Part shown: positions 1 to 7,596 of the stretch, piece by piece
Position numbering within the stretch: the first letter of the stretch is position 1
Layout of the letters: each line of letters starts with the position of its first letter
Assembly (NCBI RefSeq): GCF_010500845.1
Contig: NZ_JAAAMI010000014.1
Location: 1 to 47,555 of the forward strand
From: Flagellimonas sediminis
GTDB taxonomy: Bacteria; Bacteroidota; Bacteroidia; Flavobacteriales; Flavobacteriaceae
Length of the DNA stretch: 47,555 nucleotides
Reading direction: 5' to 3'
The notes under the pieces: model-generated
Databases searched by the model: none
What the model saw: only the letters and a program-made list of their open reading frames with translations
What the model was told of the DNA's origin: nothing
Made by a program: the position numbers and the translations under genes

Positions 1-126
1 AATCAATGAGAAAAAAAATTAAAAATAAACGTTAACTTCAGCACCAAAATGAGTCGATCTCGTGCACTTGATTTGCACTGCTCACTTTCATCCGCCGCAG
101 GTGGTATACATTGACCGCCCTATCCA
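1..126 (-). mobile_element. End of a multicopy insertion sequence (possibly IS21-like), left contig end
   Basis: Bases 2-126 are the exact reverse complement of 47431-47555, 125 bp without a mismatch. The homology stops at ...CCCTATCCA; beyond it the two ends carry unrelated genes. Read outward in, the end starts TGGATAGGGCGGTCAATG, so it has the TG...CA termini of IS21-type elements, and it holds further short blocks such as GGTCAATGTATACC. No transposase is visible because the contig stops inside the element. The length of about 125 bp is what a de Bruijn assembler with a k-mer near 127 leaves at an unresolved repeat, so the real repeat is probably longer. The IS family is a guess from the look of the ends; that this is a repeat boundary is well supported. 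Confidence 0.7.
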
Positions 127-458
127 ATATACGTAAAGCATATAAAAAATTACAGTACATTGTATTTGATGATAAGTCGATCCTTAAAAAAGAAATAGCA
201 GGATGGGAGGCCATATATGGTTTGTTAGAAATTTTTGTTAAAGCCTCCAAAAGTGATTCTTTTATTGCGTCTGGAAACAATTTGGAATCTAGGTTGTATA
301 AAATAATTTCTACCAGCCATAGAAAAGTATTCGAGGACATTGAAAAATATAAAAATGATGAGTATAAAACTTTGCAATTAATCGTCGACTTTATTAGCGG
401 AATGACCGATAGATATGCAATTAGGTTGTTTCAAGAACTCAAAGGCATTAAAATTTAA
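127..458 (+). pseudogene. dgt: 3' fragment of a dGTPase (dNTP triphosphohydrolase) gene cut by the IS end
   Basis: The reading frame runs out of the IS end and gives about 110 residues that finish with VDFISGMTDRYAIRLFQELK. This matches the conserved C-terminal helix of HD-type deoxyguanosinetriphosphate triphosphohydrolases (typically ISGMTDxYAxxLYxxLKGI). The whole N-terminal HD catalytic part, about 300 residues, is missing, so this piece cannot be active alone. A TTG at 111 opens the frame inside the IS and the frame is open back to 72, but that is insertion sequence, not the native start. The full enzyme hydrolyses dGTP or other dNTPs to nucleoside and triphosphate. The stop codon lies 2 bp before a nucleotidyltransferase gene. 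The fragment is AT-rich like the rest of the accessory element. Family assignment is fairly sure; the cause of truncation (a genuine IS insertion) is inferred. Confidence 0.72.
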
Positions 459-460
459 TT

Positions 461-1231
461 TTGGATTATAAGCACCTTAAATTACAATTTAAAAAGCATT
501 TTGGTACGGAGTTAAATAATAACCCGAGACTGAAATTCCTTCTTTATGAAATTTTCGTTTATGGAAGCGCATATATTGTAGGGGGGTATTTGAGAGATTT
601 TTTAAACTCTAAAAAGTCAAGAGATTTAGATATTATTATAGATTTAAATGATGAAAAATTAATTGAGATTATAGATAAATCTAATTGTCAGTATTCAATA
701 AATAGGCACAAAGGGATTAAATTACAATTTGACAATATTGTAGTAGATATGTGGAGTATTGAAAATAATTGGGCTTTTAAGAATGAATTGGTCAAATTGA
801 ACGAAAAAGATAAATTAAACAGTATTGCCAAAGGCTGTTTCTACAATTACGATTCTTTGGTCATTAACCTTCATACCTTTAATCTAAACATACAGCATTA
901 TAGGTCATATGTGAAAAATAAAAGATTGGATATTTTACTGAAATCCCCTATATATAAAAATTTGAATCCGACCACTGAAGCCAATATCATTAGGGCGTTT
1001 TATCTAAAAAAGAAAGAACAAATACAATTTTCTAGTAACACAAAGAAATATTTGATTGATAAAATTGGTCAACTTAAGGACAATGGTTTTAATCCAATTG
1101 ATATTCTGGAGGAAACAATAACGAAGTACCCCAAATATCAAAATCTACTAAACAAAAATGATTTGGATAAAATGATAAATGACTTGTATTCCGCTAACCA
1201 ATTTGACAATCAAATTTATATTGATATTTAA
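461..1231 (+). CDS. Nucleotidyltransferase of the poly(A) polymerase / CCA-adding head-domain type
   Basis: A 256-residue protein with the class II nucleotidyltransferase signature near residues 40-60: VGGYLRDFL followed by SRDLDIII, which supplies the GG and DxD metal-binding motifs found in tRNA CCA-adding enzymes and poly(A) polymerases. The rest is much shorter than the family's usual 400 or more residues and lacks an obvious HD or RNA-binding tail, so a housekeeping CCA-adding role is unlikely. It starts with TTG two bases after the dGTPase stop; no ATG is available near the N-terminus and an in-frame stop lies at 449-451, so translation is probably coupled to dgt. GC content is very low, which suggests transfer. 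Its place beside a dGTPase and in front of mobilization genes suggests cargo, perhaps a defence or toxin-like function; that role is inference. Confidence 0.7.
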   Translation: MDYKHLKLQFKKHFGTELNNNPRLKFLLYEIFVYGSAYIVGGYLRDFLNSKKSRDLDIIIDLNDEKLIEIIDKSNCQYSINRHKGIKLQFDNIVVDMWSIENNWAFKNELVKLNEKDKLNSIAKGCFYNYDSLVINLHTFNLNIQHYRSYVKNKRLDILLKSPIYKNLNPTTEANIIRAFYLKKKEQIQFSSNTKKYLIDKIGQLKDNGFNPIDILEETITKYPKYQNLLNKNDLDKMINDLYSANQFDNQIYIDI

Positions 1232-1772
1232 GAGTTTGATTAGTTAACAATAACCGGAGAGGCACAGAATTTAATGTTAAAAATTTTAGAAAGCTTCTAT
1301 TAATCGCCTTGTTGTCCTAGTCTTCTAACTTGTCACTTCATAGGATTGTGGTGTGGTTCCCATAAAACTTTCCTTTGGGTGATTCTATTTTCATCAAAAT
1401 AAATGTACGAAATGTCAAGGTTTTTGGTTTCCATGGGTTCATGGCAAAGATATTGCTTGACTTGATCCAATAAAAAATGGCAATCCGGTAAAAGGATTAA
1501 AAATTTAGCGTGCATGCGTTGGCCATTCTTTTCCCTTTCCATGGAAATCCCCTGCTGTTGTTTCCTCCGTTTTTGGTTTTCCCCTTCTGAAAAGACCCTC
1601 CAATGATTTACCGTACATAAGGCCATGTACGGCAAAGCCCTTGTAATCAATCCATAGACTATAGGTTTGTGATATAGTTGATCGGAGGTCACGAAGCAAG
1701 TTGTGTTTTTGCTAACAAAAACCCTGCGCACCTTGTTTGCAGTTTGCCTTGTGATCCGTTAAATCATTTGAA
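1232..1772. other. Non-coding region before mobC with palindromes; candidate oriT
   Basis: This 541-bp gap has no convincing gene; the open frames on the minus strand have unnatural composition. It does contain two clean inverted repeats: CCGTACAT-AAGGCC-ATGTACGG at 1611-1632 and GTTTTTG-CTAA-CAAAAAC at 1705-1722, the latter directly followed by CCTGCGCACC. Read on the minus strand this tail is GGTGCGCAGG, loosely like the nic region of some mobilizable plasmids. A palindrome plus GC-rich tail just upstream of mobC and a relaxase gene is the usual place for an origin of transfer. The position is suggestive; the nic site is not established. Confidence 0.35.
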
Positions 1773-2120
1773 ATGGGAAGGCCAAAAAAAGAACTTGGGT
1801 TATTAAAAACAATACAGGTCAATGTCAGGATGACTGCTGCTGATCATTCCAAAGTTTCCGTTAATGCAGAAACCATCGGGCTGTCCGTTGCCGAATATAT
1901 CCGAAGAAAATGTACGGGAAAATCCTTGCCGAATAAAAAGATAACCCCATTGGACAGGAAACTCTTTGTCGAGTTGAGCCGGGTGGGAAACAACCTGAAC
2001 CAACTTGCCAGGGTCTCAAACTCAGGTATCCGTGACCCGTTCAATATCATTAAACAATTGGAGGAGGTAAAAATGCTGTTGCAACAGCTCAAATCAAATA
2101 TAGCGAACAATGATAGGTAA
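1773..2120 (+). CDS. mobC: MobC-family relaxosome accessory protein
   Basis: A 115-residue protein starting MGRPKKELG, with a ribbon-helix-helix-like N-terminal half (VRMTAADHSKVSVNAETIG) and the hallmark RVGNNLNQLARVSN at about residues 70-83, which corresponds to the conserved NNNxNQxAK block of plasmid mobilization protein MobC. MobC proteins bind oriT and help the relaxase melt the nic region. The gene overlaps the relaxase start by 11 bp (ATG at 2110 inside its last codons), a typical co-translated mobC-mobA arrangement. Length and order fit the family well. Confidence 0.85.
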   Translation: MGRPKKELGLLKTIQVNVRMTAADHSKVSVNAETIGLSVAEYIRRKCTGKSLPNKKITPLDRKLFVELSRVGNNLNQLARVSNSGIRDPFNIIKQLEEVKMLLQQLKSNIANNDR

Positions 2121-3159
2121 GATAACAATAGGAAAGGATTTTTACGGTGTTCTTGCCTACAATGAGAAAAAGGTAGGCGAAGGTGTAGGGTATGTGATCG
2201 ATTCCAATATAGAGTATTCCACAGCGGTAAACATGACACAGGAATTCAATTTGATCAGGCAATTGCGTCCGGGACTTGGGAATGCGGTCCTTCATGTTTC
2301 CTTGAACCTGCCGTACTCTGACCAATTGGACGATAATGAATTTGCTTCATTGGGATGCGACTATCTAATGAAGATGGGTTTCGATAACAACCAGTTCATT
2401 ATGTACCGTCATACGGACACGGAACACGAACACATCCATATAGTGGGCAATAGGGTCAGGTATTCGGGTAGGATAACGAGTGACAGTAACATTAAAAGAA
2501 GAAGCCGGGAAGTGCTCAATGATTTGGAGAGGAAATATGGGTTGACTCAAATTTCAACAAAAATTGGTGGAAAAAAATCACTTGATCAAAAGGAAATAGA
2601 GAAAACCCTGAGAACAGGCGATGTACCTATCAAACTTGTCCTACAGGAGCGAATTGGTTCGGCAATCTCAAAAGCAATGGACACAACAGAATTTATCAAG
2701 TTGCTACAAGAGCAAAATATCTTGCCAAGATTCAACGTAAGCGAAACCACAGGCAGGGTTTCGGGGATATCTTTCAAATATCAAAATGTGGTATATAAAG
2801 GCAGTACCCTTGGTAAAATTTTTTCATGGAACAGTATTGTAAAACAAATCGATTATGAGCAAACAAGAGACCGTTCAATTATATTATCGGCTAATGGAAA
2901 AGAACGAGGAACTGATCAAGCTGACGAAGGAAACGTTGAAGGAACAGTCAAGGTTGAACCAAGAAATAATGGGACTGCAAAAGGCACTCGAAATTCTGCT
3001 CAACAATCAAAAAGTCATGTGGGAGAAATTAAGGAAAATGGAATAGTCGAGTCTTTAATGGATGAATCGGAATGGAATCCTTTTAAGCTGGAACTTACTG
3101 ACCATGGTGCCAGAAAAAAGTCTAAAAGAAAGAAGAAAAGAAAGGGATTGAACAAATAA
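2110..3159 (+). CDS. Relaxase / mobilization nuclease (MobA/VirD2-like, MOBP)
   Basis: 349 residues. The N-terminal relaxase domain (about residues 1-200) contains the histidine triad HTDTEHEHIHIVGNRV near residues 102-117, the metal-binding HxH motif of the Relaxase/VirD2 family. The candidate catalytic tyrosine lies in the N-terminal part (for example in DFYGVLAYNEKK). It would nick one strand at oriT and lead the DNA into a conjugation pore supplied by a helper element, since no type IV secretion genes are present. The C-terminal third is low-complexity and charged, ending KKSKRKKKRKGLNK; part of it is overlapped by another open frame (2855-3046). It forms a module with mobC upstream and a small DNA-binding protein 26 bp downstream. 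The 349-residue size is in the range of Bacteroidota relaxases of mobilizable elements. Confidence 0.88.
   Translation: MIGKITIGKDFYGVLAYNEKKVGEGVGYVIDSNIEYSTAVNMTQEFNLIRQLRPGLGNAVLHVSLNLPYSDQLDDNEFASLGCDYLMKMGFDNNQFIMYRHTDTEHEHIHIVGNRVRYSGRITSDSNIKRRSREVLNDLERKYGLTQISTKIGGKKSLDQKEIEKTLRTGDVPIKLVLQERIGSAISKAMDTTEFIKLLQEQNILPRFNVSETTGRVSGISFKYQNVVYKGSTLGKIFSWNSIVKQIDYEQTRDRSIILSANGKERGTDQADEGNVEGTVKVEPRNNGTAKGTRNSAQQSKSHVGEIKENGIVESLMDESEWNPFKLELTDHGARKKSKRKKKRKGLNK
2855..3046 (+). CDS. Possible overprinted small coiled-coil ORF inside the relaxase gene
   Basis: In the +1 frame relative to the relaxase, an ATG-started 63-residue ORF encodes a very regular helical, coiled-coil-like protein: LYYRLMEKNEELIKLTKET, then EIMGLQKALEILLNN, ending with MWEKLRKME. 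Its codons look natural, while the relaxase frame over the same stretch is low-complexity (ERGTDQADEGNVEGTVKVE). Two readings are possible: a real gene overlapping the relaxase tail, or an old separate gene merged by frameshift. No start signal decides it. Function is unknown; coiled coils in mob modules can serve as oriT accessory proteins. Confidence 0.35.
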   Translation: MSKQETVQLYYRLMEKNEELIKLTKETLKEQSRLNQEIMGLQKALEILLNNQKVMWEKLRKME

Positions 3160-3185
3160 ATCGAATCAGAGTGTCGTAAAATTCA

Positions 3186-3437
3186 ATGGGCAATCAAGTA
3201 AACATACAACCCCTTAATCTGACCGGTAAGGCGTTTTGCGAAAAGCTTGGTGTATCGTACAATGGACAGATCATGCAGGCTTTACGGGATCTAGGATTAG
3301 TCAGTTTTTTCAAAGTTGGCAAAAAATACCTGTATGCTTATGAAGACATTTATTCGGTCAATCAAAAACTCAGAAAGGGGGAAATATCCATAAGAGTGGA
3401 CAAAGGGTATTATATCACTATTAATGAAGTAGTTTAA
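3186..3437 (+). CDS. Small excisionase-like / helix-turn-helix protein
   Basis: 83 residues. The segment LTGKAFCEKLGVSYNGQIM followed by VGKKYLYAYEDIYSVNQKL has the pattern of a MerR/excisionase-type winged helix: a helix-turn-helix, then a short wing ending in a statement about key residues and a tail helix. It lies between the relaxase and a convergent tyrosine recombinase gene, where excisionases (recombination directionality factors) or mob regulators are often found. No firm family could be named. It ends 19 bp before the stop codon of the convergent integrase gene. Confidence 0.5.
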   Translation: MGNQVNIQPLNLTGKAFCEKLGVSYNGQIMQALRDLGLVSFFKVGKKYLYAYEDIYSVNQKLRKGEISIRVDKGYYITINEVV

Positions 3438-3456
3438 GTATTGCATGAAAAGCACT

Positions 3457-4647
3457 TCAACCGAACAATCGATTCATTTCTTCTGCTTCTTCCTTATGGT
3501 AAAAATCTTTTAAATAATGCTGTGTGGTGGACAATTTGGTATGCCCCAATAGTTTGGAGATCATTAACAACCCAGTATCTTTTTTTACCGCAAAGTCGGC
3601 GAAGGAATGTTTTGCCATATGCATATTTACCCATTTTCCTATTTCTGCTTTTTCACAAGCATTACGCAATGACCGGTTTATAGCATTATTGGCAATATAT
3701 AATTTGTGTTCTATTTCTTCTGCATTTTTATTGTCCATTCCATAAAGGGGAGGAAAGATAAAAGTATTGTTTCTACCTTTATAATTTTCTAGTATAGCCA
3801 CAGCCTTAGGAGTCAAAGGCAAAGTTCTTTTTGCACCGGCTCTAGTTCTGGATTTGCCCATAGTATATACGATTTCATTTCCGGCAATATTTTCCCATTT
3901 AAGCTTGCATATATCAGAAAATCTCATACCAGCTGTATAGAAGGAAAATAGGAACATGTCCCTGGCTTTGATCATCCCTTTGAATCTTACAGGGATTTCC
4001 AATTCTGAAAGTTTGGTGATTTCTTCAAAAGTCAATGAGTCTTTTTCAACATTCTCAGTTACTATTGTATAGCCTCTTATGGGATTTTCCTTTATAACAC
4101 CCATTTTCATTGCTTTATTTAGAACTGCATACATTGACTTGAAATTCGAGGCGACGGTATTAATTTTATTCCCTTTTTCAAGCATCCATTTTTCATAATC
4201 CTTGGCGAATTGTACGGAAAGATCGGAGAATGAAACGTAGCTCGAGAATTTTTTTAGTTTTTGGATGTACTTCTGTTGTGTGTTGGCAGTGCGGATTTTA
4301 CCTTTTAACCTAGCTTCATCGACTATTTGTTGATAGAAGTCCAAAAAAGAACTAGTATCATACTTCTTGTTATTCTTATAAAGAAGGAGCAAGCGTTTGG
4401 CCGAAATCCCTTTATTATTGTAATAGATTTGTTGAACAGAGATCAATAAGGATTGGAGATTGGCGTTCAGTTTTTCTTCAAGTGGATGCCTTTTTATTTT
4501 TTTCTTTTTGTCGTCCCACTGGTTTTTTAGTACGGATATTCCAGAGTCAATATACTGGACATCCTTTTTAGAAGTCTCAATTTTAAGTCTGATTAATTGG
4601 GTTCCGTTCTTTTTTAAATAAGAGGAAAGATAATAGTTGAAATTCAT
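3457..4647 (-). CDS. Tyrosine recombinase (integrase) of the first mobile element
   Basis: The start chosen is the ATG at 4647 (MNFNYYLSSYLKK), giving 396 residues; a longer frame upstream reads through the tandem repeat and looks non-coding. The N-terminal arm-binding region is followed by a SAM-like core-binding domain (about residues 95-190) and a catalytic domain with Arg in AGMRFSDICKLKW, the box II motif HMAKHSFADFA, LLGHTKLSTTQHYLK and the Tyr nucleophile in QHYLK. Box II reads HxxKH instead of the usual HxxRH. It would integrate and excise the element by site-specific recombination. It is convergent with the mob genes and its 5' end faces the core chromosome, so the element's right boundary probably lies between 4650 and 4760. 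Confidence 0.9.
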   Translation of the reverse strand: MNFNYYLSSYLKKNGTQLIRLKIETSKKDVQYIDSGISVLKNQWDDKKKKIKRHPLEEKLNANLQSLLISVQQIYYNNKGISAKRLLLLYKNNKKYDTSSFLDFYQQIVDEARLKGKIRTANTQQKYIQKLKKFSSYVSFSDLSVQFAKDYEKWMLEKGNKINTVASNFKSMYAVLNKAMKMGVIKENPIRGYTIVTENVEKDSLTFEEITKLSELEIPVRFKGMIKARDMFLFSFYTAGMRFSDICKLKWENIAGNEIVYTMGKSRTRAGAKRTLPLTPKAVAILENYKGRNNTFIFPPLYGMDNKNAEEIEHKLYIANNAINRSLRNACEKAEIGKWVNMHMAKHSFADFAVKKDTGLLMISKLLGHTKLSTTQHYLKDFYHKEEAEEMNRLFG

Positions 4648-4649
4648 TA

Positions 4650-4667
4650 GTTCGGTATTAGTTCGGA
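4650..4667 (+). repeat. Tandem GTTCGG repeats beside integrase 1
   Basis: GTTCGGT at 4650-4656 and GTTCGGA at 4661-4667, 11 bp apart start to start, followed by a GCATAA at 4672-4677. They lie immediately upstream of the integrase start codon. The same pair occurs beside the second integrase (27430-27448), also followed by GCATAA. They could be arm-type integrase binding sites or an autoregulatory operator. Confidence 0.45.
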
Positions 4668-4708
4668 ATATGCATAAATATAATGAAATATAAACGATTA
4701 TAAACAAT

Positions 4709-4736
4709 AAAAGCCTCTATTGATATAGAGGCTTTT
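4709..4736 (-). terminator. Intrinsic terminator after yebC
   Basis: A perfect 12-bp stem, AAAAGCCTCTAT (4709-4720) and ATAGAGGCTTTT (4725-4736), with a 4-nt loop. Its A/T ends give a U-tract on either strand. It lies 28 bp beyond the yebC stop codon and upstream of the integrase, so it separates core from accessory DNA. Confidence 0.8.
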
Positions 4737-4763
4737 ACGTGTATTTAAAGGGTGTGAGCGTAT

Positions 4764-5474
4764 TTATTCCTGCATGGTGTGGTACACGTTCTGCACGTCA
4801 TCATCTTCTTCAATTTTTTCCAATAGTTTTTCTACGTCCGCCATCTCTTCTTCGGAGAGTGCCTTGGTCACTTGGGGGATGCGTTCAAACCCGGAAGAAA
4901 TGATTTCTATCTCCCGCGATTCCAATTCTTTTTGTAAAGATCCAAAATTTTCAAAAGGGGCATAAATGTGGATGCCGTCCTCGTCCACAAAAACTTCTTC
5001 GGCACCAAAATCGATCAATTCCAATTCCAGTTCCTCGGGATCCAAACCTTCTCCCTTAATGGTAAAGTTACAGGTGTGGTCGAACATGAATTCCACGGAT
5101 CCAGAAGTGCCTAAACTCCCATTACATTTGTTGAAATAGCTTCGGATATTGGCCACGGTACGGGTATTGTTGTCCGTGGCGGTCTCGATCAGAATGGCAA
5201 TTCCATGGGGAGCATAGCCTTCAAAAAGGACTTCTTTATAGTCTCCTTGGTTTTTATCGGAAGCACGTTTAATGGCCCTTTCAATATTTTCTTTGGGCAT
5301 GTTCACCGCTTTGGCATTTTGGATCACGGCACGCAACTTGGAGTTGGCATCGGGATCAGGTCCACCTTCTTTAACGGCAATTACGATATCCTTACCAATA
5401 CGAGTGAAGGCTTTGGACATGGCCGCCCAACGCTTCATTTTCCGTGCTTTCCTAAATTCAAATGCTCTTCCCAT
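4764..5474 (-). CDS. yebC: YebC/PmpR-family (TACO1-like) regulator
   Basis: 236 residues, the usual length, beginning MGRAFEFRKARKMKRWAAM, which replaces the MAGHSKWANIKHRK of many orthologues as is common in Bacteroidota. It then carries the family blocks GGPDPDANSKLRAVIQNAK, MPKENIERAIKRA, YEGYAPHGIA-like FEGYAPHGIAILIET and DNNTRTVANIRSYF. YebC-type proteins are cytoplasmic; they were long annotated as transcriptional regulators, and some paralogues help ribosomes through proline-rich stretches. It is the last gene of a minus-strand run gcvT - SDR - yebC, 61 bp after the SDR gene, and is followed by an intrinsic terminator. It marks the left edge of the core block. Confidence 0.95.
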   Translation of the reverse strand: MGRAFEFRKARKMKRWAAMSKAFTRIGKDIVIAVKEGGPDPDANSKLRAVIQNAKAVNMPKENIERAIKRASDKNQGDYKEVLFEGYAPHGIAILIETATDNNTRTVANIRSYFNKCNGSLGTSGSVEFMFDHTCNFTIKGEGLDPEELELELIDFGAEEVFVDEDGIHIYAPFENFGSLQKELESREIEIISSGFERIPQVTKALSEEEMADVEKLLEKIEEDDDVQNVYHTMQE

Positions 5475-5535
5475 GTAATATTGATGTTATGGATGGCAAA
5501 TTTAGCAAAAAAAGCACCCTTGTCAAGCTAAAACA

Positions 5536-6354
5536 TCACACTGGAATATGATGGTCTATCACTTCTTGGCAACTGACCAATAAATTTTTGGGGAGCTTGT
5601 TATCCTTTGGTAAAGCGGCGAGGTAGCGATCTTCGTTTGTAGTATAAACCCTTTTGAAAACGGGATGGTAATTTCCCATACGTTGGATTACTTCCTTGAT
5701 GAATTCCTCATGTTGAATAAGGTCACTACTGCCCAAATGATAGATACCTGTCTTGTTCCGATTGATGAGATAATGGATCTGTTGCGTAAGCTTGTCATCG
5801 TTGGTCACGTTGATGATCAGATTGGGAAACACTTCAATAGGTTCGTTGATCTCCAAATTTGCCTTGATATCCCTGATGCGTGGCGATGCGTTTCCAAAAA
5901 CCATGGGGATTCTTAAGATTCCGGTCTTTTCCGCAGGTATCCGCATCATCATGTTCTCTATTTTGATTTTCAAACGGCCATAGACACTTTCAGACAAGGT
6001 CTTGTCGTACTCATAGGATGGAAATTTGCTATACGCATCAAAAACATTGGCAGAGGAAATAAAGTAGAGTTTTGCCTTGGACCGCATCAAATATTCCATC
6101 ATATGCTGATGGGCTTGTATTTGGGCCGCAAAATCTCCCCGGAGCGATGAAATAATTACATCGGGATGTACTTTTTCCAAAATATGGAAAACATCATCCT
6201 CTTCCAGGTCATACCTGAAAAATTGTTGGTTGGAAGAGAAGGAACGGTTGGTAAAATACGTGCCGTACGTGTCGAAATAGGAGCAGAGTTCTTTATAGAT
6301 GGCATTACCCACAAATCCACTCGCGCCCAATATCAATATCTTCTTTTTGTTCAA
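5536..6354 (-). CDS. NAD(P)-dependent SDR, RmlD-like sugar-nucleotide reductase/epimerase
   Basis: 272 residues with an N-terminal Rossmann motif ILGASGFVGNAIYKEL (GxxGxxG), a catalytic SSANVF serine segment near residue 100 and YGRLK, the YxxxK pair, near residue 145. This is the extended short-chain dehydrogenase fold of dTDP-4-dehydrorhamnose reductases and UDP-sugar epimerases; the substrate cannot be told. It starts at a TTG 6 bp after the gcvT stop; the codon two upstream in frame is a stop, so no other start exists. The tight spacing implies co-transcription and coupling with gcvT, although a functional link is not obvious. Confidence 0.8.
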   Translation of the reverse strand: MNKKKILILGASGFVGNAIYKELCSYFDTYGTYFTNRSFSSNQQFFRYDLEEDDVFHILEKVHPDVIISSLRGDFAAQIQAHQHMMEYLMRSKAKLYFISSANVFDAYSKFPSYEYDKTLSESVYGRLKIKIENMMMRIPAEKTGILRIPMVFGNASPRIRDIKANLEINEPIEVFPNLIINVTNDDKLTQQIHYLINRNKTGIYHLGSSDLIQHEEFIKEVIQRMGNYHPVFKRVYTTNEDRYLAALPKDNKLPKNLLVSCQEVIDHHIPV

Positions 6355-6360
6355 ACGCTA

Positions 6361-7449
6361 TCAGCTGTTTTTATAAAAGGGCAATTTTACAACGGTTGCA
6401 GGTACTTTATTGATCCTGATCTTGATGTAGATAGTGGAACCCAGTTCGGAATGCTCAGTAGGTACATAACCCAGTCCGATCCCTTGTGATAGGGAAGGGG
6501 ACATAGTTCCTGAAGTAACGATGCCTATTTCGTTGCCATCCTTGTCCAAAATAGGATAGTCGTGTCTTGGAATACCCCTTTCTTCCATTTGGAAAGCCAC
6601 CAATTTTCTTTTGGGACCTGCTTCCTTTTCCTTGGCCAGGGCTTCGCTGTTCACAAAATCCTTGGAGAATTTGGTGATCCATCCCAAGCCGGCCTCAAAA
6701 GGAGAGGTGGTATCATCAATATCATTTCCGTAAAGGCAATAGCCCATTTCCAAACGAAGGGTGTCCCTGGCCGCTAATCCGATGGGTTTGATACCGTATG
6801 CTGCACCGGCTTCCATCACCTTGTCCCAAACTTGTTTTACTTCAGAATTCTTGCAATAGATCTCAAATCCGCCCGATCCCGTATACCCCGTGGCCGAAAT
6901 GATGACATAATCGATTCCCGCAAAATCGCCTACCACAAAATTGTAGAAGTTGATAGCTGACAAATCCACAGAGGTCAAGGATTGCATGGCCTCCACAGCC
7001 TTTGGACCTTGGATGGCCAATAGGGAATAATCATCTGAAAGGTTCCTCATATCGGCTCCAATGCCTTCGTTGTATTTAGAGATATGGTTCCAGTCCTTAT
7101 CAATATTGGAAGCGTTTACTACCAACAAATAGGTTTCTTCCTTAACGCGATATACGATTAGGTCATCCACAATACCGCCAGTTTCGTTAGGTAAACAACT
7201 GTATTGTGCCTTTCCGATGGTTAATTTGGATGCATCGTTGGTCGTCACTTTTTGAATAAGCTCCAAGGCCTTGGGTCCTTCGATCAAAAACTCGCCCATG
7301 TGCGAAACATCGAAGACCCCAACGCCCTTACGCACGGTTTCATGTTCAGCATTCACGCCCTCATAGGAAACTGGCATGTTGTAGCCTGCAAAAGGAACCA
7401 TTTTGGCGCCAAGAGCCTTATGGGTTTCAAAAAGTGCTGTGTTTTTCAT
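6361..7449 (-). CDS. gcvT: Glycine cleavage system T protein (aminomethyltransferase)
   Basis: 362 residues, the standard size. It has [28 protein letters not shown], the folate-site region [43 protein letters not shown] and the C-terminal barrel with [13 protein letters not shown], all typical of GcvT. The enzyme takes the aminomethyl group from the lipoylated H protein and passes it to tetrahydrofolate, making 5,10-methylene-THF and ammonia. The ATG at 7449 is the family start. The other gcv genes are not in this window, as often in Bacteroidota. It is first in a run with the SDR and yebC genes. Confidence 0.97.
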   Translation of the reverse strand: MKNTALFETHKALGAKMVPFAGYNMPVSYEGVNAEHETVRKGVGVFDVSHMGEFLIEGPKALELIQKVTTNDASKLTIGKAQYSCLPNETGGIVDDLIVYRVKEETYLLVVNASNIDKDWNHISKYNEGIGADMRNLSDDYSLLAIQGPKAVEAMQSLTSVDLSAINFYNFVVGDFAGIDYVIISATGYTGSGGFEIYCKNSEVKQVWDKVMEAGAAYGIKPIGLAARDTLRLEMGYCLYGNDIDDTTSPFEAGLGWITKFSKDFVNSEALAKEKEAGPKRKLVAFQMEERGIPRHDYPILDKDGNEIGIVTSGTMSPSLSQGIGLGYVPTEHSELGSTIYIKIRINKVPATVVKLPFYKNS

Positions 7450-7596
7450 TTCTTACATTTTTAAGCTTGGCAAATTTATAGAAATAATTAAGGATACAGG
7501 CCTTCAAAGTTCTTATGATTTCCATAAAAATAGGTAGCCATTTTTAACAAATGGCTTCGCAGTAAAATTTGTATTTTGACCCAAATATCGTTTTTG

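Noticed and set aside
38..340. Minus-strand ORF reaching into the left IS end
   Set aside because: It is antisense to the dgt fragment; only the end in the IS could be real and it shows no transposase motif.
1333..1731. 132-codon open frame on the minus strand
   Set aside because: Composition is unlike a protein (many Cys, His, Met, basic runs), no family pattern, overlaps the palindromes of the oriT candidate.
7536..7556. Hairpin AGCCATTT-TTAAC-AAATGGCT upstream of the aminopeptidase
   Set aside because: Perfect but without a T-run or known operator pattern; may be chance, so not listed as a feature.
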